A DNA stretch of 64,000 nt, from contig JACDOF010000001.1 of assembly GCA_017656235.1 (NCBI GenBank), forward strand, positions 744,001 through 808,000. The letters run 5' to 3'. Of this stretch, positions 42,718 through 51,417 are shown one piece after another; position 1 is the stretch's first letter, and every line of letters begins with the position of its first letter. The translations under genes and the position numbers were made by a program. A model generated the notes under the pieces. It searched no databases and was not told the DNA's origin. It saw only the letters and a list, made by a program, of their open reading frames with translations. This DNA is from Brevibacillus sp. GTDB taxonomy: Bacteria; Bacillota; Bacilli; Brevibacillales; Brevibacillaceae.

Positions 42718-43458
42718 TTGGTACATGGAAAAAAAATAATGGTGACCGGTGGTTCACGAGGAATTGGTCGTGCCGTGGTTCTCTCCCTCGTCGGTGTGGG
42801 GGCGGACGTTGCTTTTACGTACCGCGACAATGACGCGGCAGCGGAAGCTGTGTGTCGGGAAGGGAAACAGATGCCGGGGCGGGTTTGGGCCCTAAAGGCA
42901 GAAGCGGAAGATTACGAACAGTCAAAAAGTACAATTGAGCAGGCATACAACTTGCTCGGCCGATTGGATGGATTGGTACTAAATGCGGGTATTACCCGAG
43001 ATCGTCCCTTGGTGATGATGCCTGAGGAAAACTGGGATGAGGTGATCGCGACCAATCTCAAAGGAACGTTTACTTACGCCCGGGCGGCCATTTACGAAAT
43101 GATCCGGCAGCGGTACGGGCGGATTGTCTGCGTCAGTTCGGTCAGCGGCATCGTAGGTGTGGCGGGGCAGTCCAACTATGCGGCCACCAAGGCCGGACAG
43201 ATCGGTTTCGTCAAGGCACTGGCCAAGGAAGTGGCGGCATATGGAATTACGGTAAACGCTGTAGCCCCTGGTTTTGTGGAAACAGATATTTGGAAATCGA
43301 TCCCGGAGGCCAAGCGGGAAGGGATCATTTCCAGCATCCCCTTGGGGCGGTTGGCACAACCGGAGGAAGTGGCGGGAGCGATTCGTTTCCTGCTTTCGGA
43401 AGAGGCAGCTTACATTACTGGAAGTGTTCTGGTCATTGACGGTGGTCTCAGCTCGTAA
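42718..43458 (+). CDS. Ketoreductase (FabG-like SDR) of the type II polyketide operon
   Basis: 246 residues, classical SDR. Cofactor motif TGGSRGIGRAV, LNAGITRD, catalytic Ser in VCVSSVSG, Tyr154 and Lys158 in SNYAATKAG, and the FabG ending YITGSVLVIDGGLSS. As the first gene before ACP and KS/CLF it is the likely ketoreductase acting on the growing beta-ketoacyl-ACP chain. The start is TTG 42718 with GAGGTGA nine bases upstream; no ATG is well placed. Confidence 0.88.
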   Translation: MVHGKKIMVTGGSRGIGRAVVLSLVGVGADVAFTYRDNDAAAEAVCREGKQMPGRVWALKAEAEDYEQSKSTIEQAYNLLGRLDGLVLNAGITRDRPLVMMPEENWDEVIATNLKGTFTYARAAIYEMIRQRYGRIVCVSSVSGIVGVAGQSNYAATKAGQIGFVKALAKEVAAYGITVNAVAPGFVETDIWKSIPEAKREGIISSIPLGRLAQPEEVAGAIRFLLSEEAAYITGSVLVIDGGLSS

Positions 43459-43510
43459 AAAGGTGCAGCCGTCTCATCCAAAAATCACAAAAATTGAAGG
43501 AGGATTCAAA

Positions 43511-43759
43511 ATGAACGAACAAGAACTGCGCAGTCAGCTGAAGTCCATTGTTGCGGAGATTATCGAGATGGAAAATTTTGGAGATGACGAAAGCTTTGTT
43601 ACCGACCTGGGTGTCGACTCCATGATGGCTCTGGAAATTGTCGCCCGCATTGAAAAAACATACCGGATTCGCATTCCCGAAGAGTATCTGCCTGAAGTGA
43701 AGTCTCTGAATGACGTTACAAGGATTGTGGCACAAGTCATGCAGCCGGTCAACGGATAG
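43511..43759 (+). CDS. Acyl carrier protein of the polyketide operon
   Basis: 82 residues, acidic, four-helix ACP fold. Ser37 in DLGVDSMMALEIVARIE is the phosphopantetheine attachment site. The DSM motif (with Met after the Ser) is that of FAS/type II PKS carriers. It is not next to fabD, fabH or plsX, as primary-metabolism ACPs are, but sits directly before KS-alpha. GAAGGAGG precedes the ATG. Phosphopantetheinylation must be provided from elsewhere. Confidence 0.93.
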   Translation: MNEQELRSQLKSIVAEIIEMENFGDDESFVTDLGVDSMMALEIVARIEKTYRIRIPEEYLPEVKSLNDVTRIVAQVMQPVNG

Positions 43760-43788
43760 TGGGAACATCAATAACAGGAGGAATCCAG

Positions 43789-45003
43789 ATGATCCGGCGA
43801 ATCGCAGTTACAGGACTGGGTGTTCTGTCACCGATCGGGATTGGTCACGAGTATTTCTGGAAGCAATTAACCGCTGGTACAGTCGGGACAAAACCGATCC
43901 GCTCGTTCGACTCAAGCATGTTTGACGTACATAACGGGGGCGAAGTGGACAACTTTGACCCCGCTCCCTACTTCCAGGTGCTTGATCCGGCTGATTGCGG
44001 ACGTACCACGCAGTTGGCCGTTGCCGCCTCACGGCTGGCCGTGGAAGACGCCGGGCTGCTCGGTCCGGATTACGATCGGCAGCGCATCGGTGTATGCATG
44101 GGCACGACGATGGGCAACCAATCGATAGTCGAAGCGGAGAATGATCGTCATATCCGCGGGGTAGGATCGTTACCGTCCGCCTTTATCTCTCATTACCCCG
44201 AATCCTTTATATCCGCTGCCGTAGCACAGGAACTCGGGATCGAAGGCCCTTGCCAGGTTATTCCCACTGCCTGTGCAGCAGGAAATTACGCCATTAGCTG
44301 GGGAGCTGACCTGATCCGGGACGGTGTCGTCGATGCGGCAATCGCTGGCGGAGCCGACGCGATGTCCCGAGGGTGTTTTGCCGTCTTTCACCGGCTGGGA
44401 GCAATTGCTCCGGAGGTTTGTCAGCCATTCGATCTGAAACGCAAGGGAATGATGGTAAGCGAGGGAGCCGGCGTAATCGTGTTGGAAGATTACGAAAAGG
44501 CTGTCGCTCGAGGAGCTCGTATTTACGCCGAACTGCTCGGGTACGGATTGGCCTGTGACGCCTATCATCCAACTGCCCCGCATCCGGAAGGACTTGGCGC
44601 GGAAGGAGCCATGCGCAAGGCGATCGCGGACGCTCAATTACATGAGAGGTCTTTTTCTTACATCAACGCTCACGGTACAGGTACACGGGCAAACGATTCC
44701 TCCGAGTCAAACGCCGTCCGCAAAGTGTTTGGAAGTCTCGCCGATGAAATCCCGACCAGTTCGATCAAGTCGATGCTCGGGCATACCATGGGCGCAGCCA
44801 GCGCGATCGAAGCGGTCACCTGCGCACTCACCATCTACCACGCAACGATCCCGCCTACAGCCAACTTCAACGAACCGGATCCGGAATGTCTGCAAAACGT
44901 CGTACCCAACCAGGCCATGCCACACCAGGTGGATGTCGTCTTAAGCAATGCGTTTGCCTTCGGGGGAAACATCTCCACGATTATCATGGGGAGAGTGTCG
45001 TAA
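43789..45003 (+). CDS. Beta-ketoacyl synthase KS-alpha (FabF-like, catalytic)
   Basis: 404 residues with a complete condensing triad: Cys162 in VIPTACAAGN, His295 in INAHGTGT, His332 in KSMLGHTMGA. It ends in NAFAFGGNISTIIMGR as FabF-type enzymes do. It carries out decarboxylative condensation of malonyl-ACP. The companion gene directly after it (stop and ATG adjacent) encodes a KS with a degenerate active site, so the pair should form a KS/CLF heterodimer rather than a FabF homodimer. Confidence 0.93.
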   Translation: MIRRIAVTGLGVLSPIGIGHEYFWKQLTAGTVGTKPIRSFDSSMFDVHNGGEVDNFDPAPYFQVLDPADCGRTTQLAVAASRLAVEDAGLLGPDYDRQRIGVCMGTTMGNQSIVEAENDRHIRGVGSLPSAFISHYPESFISAAVAQELGIEGPCQVIPTACAAGNYAISWGADLIRDGVVDAAIAGGADAMSRGCFAVFHRLGAIAPEVCQPFDLKRKGMMVSEGAGVIVLEDYEKAVARGARIYAELLGYGLACDAYHPTAPHPEGLGAEGAMRKAIADAQLHERSFSYINAHGTGTRANDSSESNAVRKVFGSLADEIPTSSIKSMLGHTMGAASAIEAVTCALTIYHATIPPTANFNEPDPECLQNVVPNQAMPHQVDVVLSNAFAFGGNISTIIMGRVS

Positions 45004-46242
45004 ATGTCCATGAAAGGTGACTCCATTGTAATCACCGGTATCGGGGCCGTCTCGCCGTACGGCGTGGGGACAGAAGCGCTCCTTAAGGCGCTTCGGACAG
45101 GAGAGATGCAGCGCTGTACCACCAACGGTGAGGCTGCGTCGGATAAGGACAGTTGTGAACTGTACGTGATGAAAGTAGGAGCGTGGAATCCGGCGGAACT
45201 GCTGGGAAAGCGGGGGCTGCAGTATTTGCGGCCCAGCACGCAGTATTTGTTCGCCGCTTCGCTGTTGGCCTTGCAGCATGCAGGTTTGGACGATCCCAAA
45301 CCAGATCCGGACGATATAGGCATTGTGGTCGGCAGCAACCTGGCTGGACTGCAGAGCATTACGCAGTATGACTTGACAGCGGTCACCGAAGGGCCGCAGT
45401 ATGTCAGTCCGATGGAGGCTCCCAATACGCTGGCCAATGCTCCCGCATCCCACCTCGCCATCCGGGTGCAGGCCCGGGCCTTCAACACCACGGTCGCTTC
45501 CGGGCAGTGCGCCGGTTTTGACGCACTTGGCTATGCCTCCAAAATGCTGCGCGAAAAACGGACCCGCTATGTGATTGTGGGCGGTGTGGAGGAGTTGAAT
45601 CCGCGGGTGATGTGGGTATACCGCCATGCCGACGTGCTGCCTGCGGAAAGGCCAGAAGATGCCGGGCTGCCGTATCATCCTGAAAGCACAGGATGGATCC
45701 CCAGTGAAGGGGCCGCCGTGCTGATCTTGGAACAAAAAGCGGATGCACTGGCGCGCGGCGTACGGCCGCTTGCGGAACTGGCCGCATGGACGAGCACGTT
45801 CGCCCTCTCCAAGGAAACAGGAAAGCGTTCCGCAGCGTTGGAACGGGCGGCATGGCAGGTGCTGACAGCGGCCGGACGCACACCGGATGAACTGGACTTG
45901 ATCGTCTCGGGGGCCAACGGCCTGAGCAGTCAGGATCAGGCTGAAGCGCTGGCGTTCTCCAGGCTGCTTGCCGATCGTCCCGCGGTTCCGGTTCTGCCGG
46001 TGAAAGAGACACTCGGTGAAAGTTATGGAGCAGGCGGGATTTTTCAAACCCTCGCAGCCATCGGCGTTCTTCAAAACGAAGAGATTCCGCCATCGTATCG
46101 TCTTGTAAGCGACACTGCTTCACTTGTGCCAAACCGGGAAGCGACCCCGTGGATCAACCATCAAACCGCCTCCGTGCTGCTGACCAGCCAGGACCTGTTT
46201 GGCGCGTCAAGTGCAGTCGTCCTTACAAGATGCGGCGAGTAG
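45004..46242 (+). CDS. Chain-length factor (KS-beta) lacking condensing residues
   Basis: 412 residues, homologous over its length to KS-alpha but with all catalytic positions changed. Gln168 in VASGQCAGFDALG aligns with the nucleophilic Cys (a Cys follows at 169), GANGLSSQD replaces the HGTGT segment, and LGESYGAGG replaces LGHTMGA. Gln at the nucleophile position is the classic CLF mark, associated with malonyl-ACP decarboxylation or chain-length control. It starts immediately after the KS-alpha stop, ensuring equal expression. Confidence 0.9.
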   Translation: MSMKGDSIVITGIGAVSPYGVGTEALLKALRTGEMQRCTTNGEAASDKDSCELYVMKVGAWNPAELLGKRGLQYLRPSTQYLFAASLLALQHAGLDDPKPDPDDIGIVVGSNLAGLQSITQYDLTAVTEGPQYVSPMEAPNTLANAPASHLAIRVQARAFNTTVASGQCAGFDALGYASKMLREKRTRYVIVGGVEELNPRVMWVYRHADVLPAERPEDAGLPYHPESTGWIPSEGAAVLILEQKADALARGVRPLAELAAWTSTFALSKETGKRSAALERAAWQVLTAAGRTPDELDLIVSGANGLSSQDQAEALAFSRLLADRPAVPVLPVKETLGESYGAGGIFQTLAAIGVLQNEEIPPSYRLVSDTASLVPNREATPWINHQTASVLLTSQDLFGASSAVVLTRCGE

Positions 46243-46255
46243 GAAGGAGACAGCG

Positions 46256-46699
46256 ATGATGACTGTTCGTTTGGGATTTGACGACGTGCGCCGCCTGCTG
46301 CCCCAGAGTTACCCGTTCGTGCTCGTCGATGTGATTGAAGAATGGGAGCGGAACAGCCGAATTGTCTGCCGGAAAAACGTGACGGGGAACGAATGGATGA
46401 TCCCCGGTCACTTTCCCGCTCAAGCTATCTATCCGGGTGTGCTGCTGATAGAAGGGATGGCGCAATCAGCCATTTTGCTGTTCCGGCTGGACCGAACCAA
46501 GCCGGACGATGCAGACTCCTCCTTTATGATTGCCGGTGTCAAAGCTCGTTTTCTGCGACCAGTCGTGCCCGGTGACCAAATACGTTACGAGTGTACGGTC
46601 ATCAAAATGGTAAGTACGGGCGGAGTTGTGGAAGCGACCGCCCAGGTTGACGGTGAGATCGCGGCCAAGGCCGACCTCACGTTCGCTGTTCAATCATGA
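46256..46699 (+). CDS. FabZ-like 3-hydroxyacyl-ACP dehydratase
   Basis: 147 residues, single hot-dog fold. The catalytic pair is present: His52 in PGHFPAQAIYPGV and Glu66 in LLIEGMAQ. Ile replaces the first Pro of the usual FPGNPIMPGV loop, and a FLRPVVPGDQIRYEC strand follows as in FabZ. In this operon it would dehydrate 3-hydroxyacyl-ACP to trans-2-enoyl-ACP. No enoyl reductase of the FabI/FabL type is seen nearby, so double bonds may be retained. The ATG follows AGGAAGGAGA. Confidence 0.92.
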   Translation: MMTVRLGFDDVRRLLPQSYPFVLVDVIEEWERNSRIVCRKNVTGNEWMIPGHFPAQAIYPGVLLIEGMAQSAILLFRLDRTKPDDADSSFMIAGVKARFLRPVVPGDQIRYECTVIKMVSTGGVVEATAQVDGEIAAKADLTFAVQS

Positions 46700-46714
46700 G
46701 AGAGGGTGAAAGCT

Positions 46715-47935
46715 TTGAAAACCGACGTTGTCGTCATCGGCGGAGGGGTGGCTGGGTCTGCATCTGCATTTTTTCTGGCGCTTCAGGGGCTGCGCGTCGT
46801 CGTGCTGGACAAGACGCGCTTTCCCAGAGACAAGGTGTGTACGTCGACAGTCAATCCGTACGCAATGACCTACCTGTTAAAGATGGGGGTCATGACCGAG
46901 CTGTTGAAAGACGGACTGCTTCCGATTACCGGGATGCAGGGTTACAGCTACGAGGGCAGCGCGTATCGTGGTTACTACGAACCACACTACCCCTTCGTGA
47001 ACTATGGACATACCGTTCCCCGCTACCGCCTGGACAGCGCATTCTCCAACCGGGTCAAGCAGCTATCCCAGGTGACGTTGTTAGAGGACTGGGCCGTGGA
47101 AGAGATTCTCTATCACGGCAGCCGGGCAGTCGGCGTGCGCGGCCAGCATGGAGGCCGCCCGGCTGAGATCAAGGCCGATTTTGTTATTGATGCGGCCGGA
47201 AGAGGATCGATCGTGGCCAGGCAGAAAGGTCTGTTTGAACCGATGACCGACCACGTGCGCTACGCCGTGGTGTGTCAGTTCGAAGGCGTAGAGCCTCCCG
47301 ACCCGTTGTTTACTATCGGGACGGACGATACGATTGGACCCGGCTATTTTTGTGTCTTTCCCGTCACCGACAGCATCGCCATCGTCGGCTTTATCGTCGA
47401 TTCGGCACTTTATGAACGGGTAAAGTCTGACCCATCAGGGTGGGTAGACGCCTACGTGCGGCGCGAATCGTGGGTGGGGCGCGAATGGTTGTCACCGGCC
47501 CGCCGAACCACCGAGGTCGTCACGTTTGGTCCGCTGGCTTTTACCACCAAGACCATTGCGCATAACGGCATCCTGATGGTGGGAGACACCACCGGCTTTT
47601 TCGACCCGCTCACGGGAGAGGGGATCGGGATGGCCATCCGCTCGGGTGAGCTGGCTGCCGAGACAGTTGCAAAACTGCTTAATGGCGGGGCTGATTGGGA
47701 ACGGGAACACGCCCGCTACGAGCAGACTTTTTTGACGGAGAAGGCGGAGAGCCTGGAACAATCGAGGCAAATGCACCGCATGTTGAAACGGCCGGCTGCT
47801 TACAACCGTTTTGTGGAAGCGTTGAGCCGCAATCAGGAAGCAGCCAACTGGGCGGCTCGCTCGTTTGCCAACATGCTGCCTCCTGGAGAAAGAGTTTCCG
47901 GCCGCTTGTTCGAACTGGTCACAAGCAAGCAGTAA
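46715..47935 (+). CDS. FAD-dependent oxidoreductase, geranylgeranyl-reductase-like
   Basis: About 406 residues. Rossmann motif DVVVIGGGVAGSASAFFLALQGL, a KTRFPRDKVCTSTVNP segment typical of the geranylgeranyl reductase/digeranylgeranylglycerophospholipid reductase group, and the second FAD motif ILMVGDTTGFFDPLTGEGIGMAIRSG. Members reduce or oxidise isoprenoid or polyene double bonds, or halogenate. In this operon, redox tailoring of an unsaturated chain is plausible. TTG 46715 was preferred because GAGAGGG sits eight bases upstream; GTG 46706 abuts it. Confidence 0.85.
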   Translation: MKTDVVVIGGGVAGSASAFFLALQGLRVVVLDKTRFPRDKVCTSTVNPYAMTYLLKMGVMTELLKDGLLPITGMQGYSYEGSAYRGYYEPHYPFVNYGHTVPRYRLDSAFSNRVKQLSQVTLLEDWAVEEILYHGSRAVGVRGQHGGRPAEIKADFVIDAAGRGSIVARQKGLFEPMTDHVRYAVVCQFEGVEPPDPLFTIGTDDTIGPGYFCVFPVTDSIAIVGFIVDSALYERVKSDPSGWVDAYVRRESWVGREWLSPARRTTEVVTFGPLAFTTKTIAHNGILMVGDTTGFFDPLTGEGIGMAIRSGELAAETVAKLLNGGADWEREHARYEQTFLTEKAESLEQSRQMHRMLKRPAAYNRFVEALSRNQEAANWAARSFANMLPPGERVSGRLFELVTSKQ

Positions 47936-47948
47936 AAGGAGGGATTGG

Positions 47949-48776
47949 ATGAAACAGATGTTTTCCAGACGTACATACCTGATCACGGGAGCTGCCCGGG
48001 GCATCGGCAGAGAATTGGTCAAGCAGTTGGTTAGAGACGGGGCCAATGTCTACTTTACCTATTATCAGGATCGTGAGCATGTGGACACTCTGCTGGATGA
48101 GCTGCGAGAATATGCCGACCAATTGGACGCGGTGGAACAGGATGCCCGTCAACCCGAGGGGGCCAAACGGGTGGTGGAACTGGCGCTGGATCGATTTGGT
48201 CAGATAGATGGATTGATCAATAATGCCGGGTACAAACTTGATCGTTCTTTCGTCATGATGCAGGACGATGCTTGGTACGATCAGATGAACATCAACCTTA
48301 CCAGCGTTTACCATTACTCACGGGCCGTCACCTATCACATGATGCGCCGCCGATACGGACGAATCATCTGCATGGGTGCGGTGAGCGGAGCGTTAATCGC
48401 AGGCCCCTACCAGGTGGCGTATGGAGCGTCGAAAAGCGGCCTCGTCGGGTTTACCAAGTCACTGGCTTACGAGCTGGCCCGTTTCAACATCACAGTCAAC
48501 ATGGTCACAGGCGGCATGATCGACACCGATGGCATGAAGTTTCCGCGTGAGATACGGGAAGTGTGGGCGGAACACATCCCGCTGCGCAGACTGGGCAATC
48601 CGCAGGAAACCGCTTCCCTGGTCAAATACCTGCTGTCGCCGATGAGCGATTACATCACCGGACAAAACTTTGTCATTGACGGAGGGATGACGCTGCTCGG
48701 TTTTACCAACATTGAAAAGATGCTGCCCAACTACTACAAAGGGTCGTCCAATCTGGGCAAAAGCCTGATCACGTAG
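47949..48776 (+). CDS. Second SDR-family reductase of the polyketide operon
   Basis: 275 residues. Cofactor motif TGAARGIGREL, INNAGYKLDRSF, Ser in CMGAVSGA, Tyr-x3-Lys in VAYGASKSG and C-terminal YITGQNFVIDGGMTLLG, with an extra tail of about 25 residues beyond the normal FabG end. It is only a distant relative of the SDR at 42718, so it may work at another chain position or in tailoring. AAAAGGAGG precedes ATG 47949. Confidence 0.88.
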   Translation: MKQMFSRRTYLITGAARGIGRELVKQLVRDGANVYFTYYQDREHVDTLLDELREYADQLDAVEQDARQPEGAKRVVELALDRFGQIDGLINNAGYKLDRSFVMMQDDAWYDQMNINLTSVYHYSRAVTYHMMRRRYGRIICMGAVSGALIAGPYQVAYGASKSGLVGFTKSLAYELARFNITVNMVTGGMIDTDGMKFPREIREVWAEHIPLRRLGNPQETASLVKYLLSPMSDYITGQNFVIDGGMTLLGFTNIEKMLPNYYKGSSNLGKSLIT

Positions 48777-48820
48777 AAAAGCAAGCCTGCCAAACTCGAT
48801 GGAAACGCAAGGAGGCGCGT

Positions 48821-50449
48821 ATGGAGAAACAAACCGGAGTTGTCGGAAAGTCGAAACCTGTCCGTCAGGAGACGGTGTTGGACAGCACATACGACACAAT
48901 CGTCATCGGTGCCGGAATCGGCGGATTGTTTGCCGCCAATTTTTTGGCCAAGGCAGGGGGAAAGACCCTGCTCGTCGAGCGGCACAATGTCGTCGGCGGT
49001 TATCTGCAGGGCGGCTGGCACAAGGGATTCTACTTCGATTACGGCACACAGTCAAACGAAATCAAAGGGGCGATTCTCCCCGCCTTACAAGCGCTCGGAC
49101 TGGATGAGCGGGTGACGTTTCACCAATGTCACCACCGTTTTGTGAGCAGTGAGGGACTTGATTTGAACTACCACGATCTGGACGATGCCGAGCGAGCGTT
49201 TATCGCCGCCTATCCCGAGAGCGAAGAAGGTCTGCGCTGCTATTTTCGCTACTACCGCCGGGTTACCGAGGTGGCCAAAATGGTTAACGAGGAAGGATTG
49301 GGAAGCATCATCAAGATCGATTCCACTTCCTTTATGCCCGACTATCACGCCTACTGGAAAACCAAGCCATACTACGATGAAATGATGGAGTACGATTCCA
49401 TCCACTCCTGGCGAAAAGCGCGGGAATTCCTGGGAGGAAACAGCCGTGTCTCACGAGTGCTGACCCATTTTGGCTACCGCAATCAAAGTGCACTCTCCAC
49501 CGGAATCTTCTGGCATCTTTGGCGGGATGACTACTTTTACAACGAAGGCGGAAAACAGGCCTTTGTCGATATGTTGGCCGATGCGTTTGTAGAGCGCGGC
49601 GGTACACTTGCGCTGGAAACCCACGTGGAAGAGATACTGGTCAATGGCGATACCGCAGTAGGGGTCCGTTTGGCCAATGGCAAGGTGATCCGCGCCGGGC
49701 ACGTGCTGTCCAACGCTGACATGCGAATGACGATGGAACGTCTGCTGGGAGGCCACGAGGCAGTTCGCGGGTGGATTGAGACCATGCGCAAAACCACGTT
49801 AAGCGAAGCGTTCTACACCGTTTACCTGGCTCTCGACATGCCGCCCGAAGAACTGAACGAGCATCTGAAAGGAGCTCATCACAGCTGGATTTTCCCTACC
49901 CACAAGCCGCTCCCGGAGCCCTTTGACATCTCTTTTCACGGCAGCCTGCCGATGGAAATCTCCGCGCCTTGCCTGCACGATCCTTCACTTGCTCCTCCGG
50001 GCAAATCAACGGTCGTGCTGCAGACGTTCAGCTTCTATGACTGGATGAACCGTTGGGAGATCAATGCCGACGGACGGAGGGCAGCCAAGTACCGCGCTCT
50101 GAAAAAACAGGTGGAACAGCAGCTAATCGATAATCTGGAATTGGTCATTCCGGGTGTGAAAAAGAAGATCGTCCATCAGTTTTCCTCTACGCCGCTGACG
50201 CATGAACGCTACACGCTGAATACCAATGGTGCCACGGGGGCCTGGACCTGGAACCCGAAGAGGACATTTGTCAAGCTGACGGAACAGCGCGTGACGACAC
50301 CGATTCGCAATCTGTACTGCGCCGGGCATTGGGCGCTCTATCCGGGTGGACTGTTGACCGCCACAGTTGCCGGCAAGATCGCCGCCGACCTGGTCGTACA
50401 CGGCTATTCCCCTGAGCAGGAGGATCAAGCGGACAGGTTAACAGTTTAG
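48821..50449 (+). CDS. Phytoene-desaturase/isomerase-like FAD oxidoreductase (CrtI/CrtISO type)
   Basis: 542 residues with an N-terminal extension of about 25 residues before the Rossmann motif DTIVIGAGIGGLFAANFLAKAGG. An ERHNVVGGYLQGG segment and FDYGTQSNEI follow as in amine-oxidase/CrtI enzymes, and the C-terminal FAD motif is IRNLYCAGHWALYPGGLLTATVAGKIAAD. Related enzymes desaturate, isomerise or saturate carotenoid polyenes. No phytoene synthase (crtB/M) is nearby, so the substrate is more likely the polyketide-derived chain. Its presence supports a polyene product. Confidence 0.85.
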   Translation: MEKQTGVVGKSKPVRQETVLDSTYDTIVIGAGIGGLFAANFLAKAGGKTLLVERHNVVGGYLQGGWHKGFYFDYGTQSNEIKGAILPALQALGLDERVTFHQCHHRFVSSEGLDLNYHDLDDAERAFIAAYPESEEGLRCYFRYYRRVTEVAKMVNEEGLGSIIKIDSTSFMPDYHAYWKTKPYYDEMMEYDSIHSWRKAREFLGGNSRVSRVLTHFGYRNQSALSTGIFWHLWRDDYFYNEGGKQAFVDMLADAFVERGGTLALETHVEEILVNGDTAVGVRLANGKVIRAGHVLSNADMRMTMERLLGGHEAVRGWIETMRKTTLSEAFYTVYLALDMPPEELNEHLKGAHHSWIFPTHKPLPEPFDISFHGSLPMEISAPCLHDPSLAPPGKSTVVLQTFSFYDWMNRWEINADGRRAAKYRALKKQVEQQLIDNLELVIPGVKKKIVHQFSSTPLTHERYTLNTNGATGAWTWNPKRTFVKLTEQRVTTPIRNLYCAGHWALYPGGLLTATVAGKIAADLVVHGYSPEQEDQADRLTV

Positions 50450-50503
50450 TGTCCGGTCGAATACCAATTCCTGATGCCGAGATGTGTAGAGGAGGGAAGC
50501 AGG

Positions 50504-51010
50504 ATGAAAGTGAACGAGACAGAGGAAAAGCTATACCGCTACTGGTGGCTGCACGATGGAGCGTGGTACCAAAACGTCGCCAGGCGAATGGGATTTTCCA
50601 TCGCAAACGAACTGAACAAGGAATGCTTGCGCAGCATGGCCAAGCGCACCATGCAGACCTACGTGCGTGAACACAACATCGATTCATCCTCTTTGACAAT
50701 GGAGGATCTGGTCCATCACTACATGACGGGGGCCAACGAAATGTGGCCAGATCAATGGGTGAAGCTGGAAGCACATATTCTTGGTCCTGATTCGTTTGAA
50801 GTGGTGCTGAGCAAAAACTTCGCCATTGACATGCTGCGAAAGGCTGGAACGCTGGAAACCTACGAATGTCCGGGTCTGTCGCTGCGGGAGGGCTGGTTTG
50901 CCGGCCTCGGCGTCAGGCATTACGAACAAGAGGAGAAAGAGTGCATGGTCAGGGGAGACGATGTATGCCGCTTTTGGGCGCGAGTCGACCTCGCCGCACG
51001 GGACAGGTGA
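50504..51010 (+). CDS. Conserved protein, DUF6125/ATC-hydrolase-like
   Basis: 168 residues, soluble. It has a WLHDGAWYQNVARRMGFSIANELNKE N-terminal segment and a C-terminal CPGLSLREGWFAGLGV ... ECMVRGDDVCRFW segment. The Cys-x-GLGV and C-x5-DxC pattern recalls proteins annotated as DUF6125 or L-2-amino-thiazoline-4-carboxylic acid hydrolase-like; also V4R-like ligand-binding folds. No catalytic role can be assigned. Its place in the operon suggests binding or modification of the polyketide intermediate. AGGAGGGAAGC lies before ATG 50504. Confidence 0.75.
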   Translation: MKVNETEEKLYRYWWLHDGAWYQNVARRMGFSIANELNKECLRSMAKRTMQTYVREHNIDSSSLTMEDLVHHYMTGANEMWPDQWVKLEAHILGPDSFEVVLSKNFAIDMLRKAGTLETYECPGLSLREGWFAGLGVRHYEQEEKECMVRGDDVCRFWARVDLAARDR

Positions 51011-51015
51011 GAATC

Positions 51016-51417
51016 ATGGGGAAAATGCTGTATACCATTCAAGGACGTTTTGTCAAGATTGACCAGATTGGCCCTGTACCACAAGGGGAGCGGACCAACT
51101 TTCACTATATGGCCGATTGCGAAGGTGAGCAGGTGAAAGGAACACTGCGGGGGATTGACTACGCCCTGACCAAAGATGGCGTCGTACACATTCACATCCA
51201 CGAACTCCTTACAACGGATCAGGGAGAAAAGATCACCATTGAACGAACCGGTCATTCCGTACCCGGTCCGGATCCCGATACAGTCCTGCTGGAAGGGGTA
51301 GGGAAGGCCGGTACCGGTGCGGCCCGGCTCACCTGGCTAAATGAGGTGCCCATTGCCTGGAAAGCCCGTATTAACCGCAAAACCGTCCATTTCACGGCGG
51401 AGGTATACCACTCATGA
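51016..51417 (+). CDS. Small beta-rich protein, DUF3237-like
   Basis: 133 residues with alternating hydrophobic strands. The GPVPQGERTNFHYMADCEGEQVKGTLRGIDY and KDGVVHIHIHELLTTDQGEKI arrangement resembles DUF3237 (UPF0311) proteins, barrel-like folds of unknown function. In the operon it could serve as a small cyclase, isomerase or binding protein, but nothing in the sequence proves it. It begins five bases after the previous stop and ends in an ATGA overlap with the methyltransferase, so it is certainly translated with the operon. Confidence 0.72.
   Translation: MGKMLYTIQGRFVKIDQIGPVPQGERTNFHYMADCEGEQVKGTLRGIDYALTKDGVVHIHIHELLTTDQGEKITIERTGHSVPGPDPDTVLLEGVGKAGTGAARLTWLNEVPIAWKARINRKTVHFTAEVYHS

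Noticed and set aside
42718-46699. KR, ACP, KS, KS and FabZ genes as a second primary fatty-acid synthesis locus
   Set aside because: The second KS has lost all three catalytic residues and carries the CLF Gln. fabD, fabH and plsX are absent, and flavoenzymes plus a methyltransferase share the operon.
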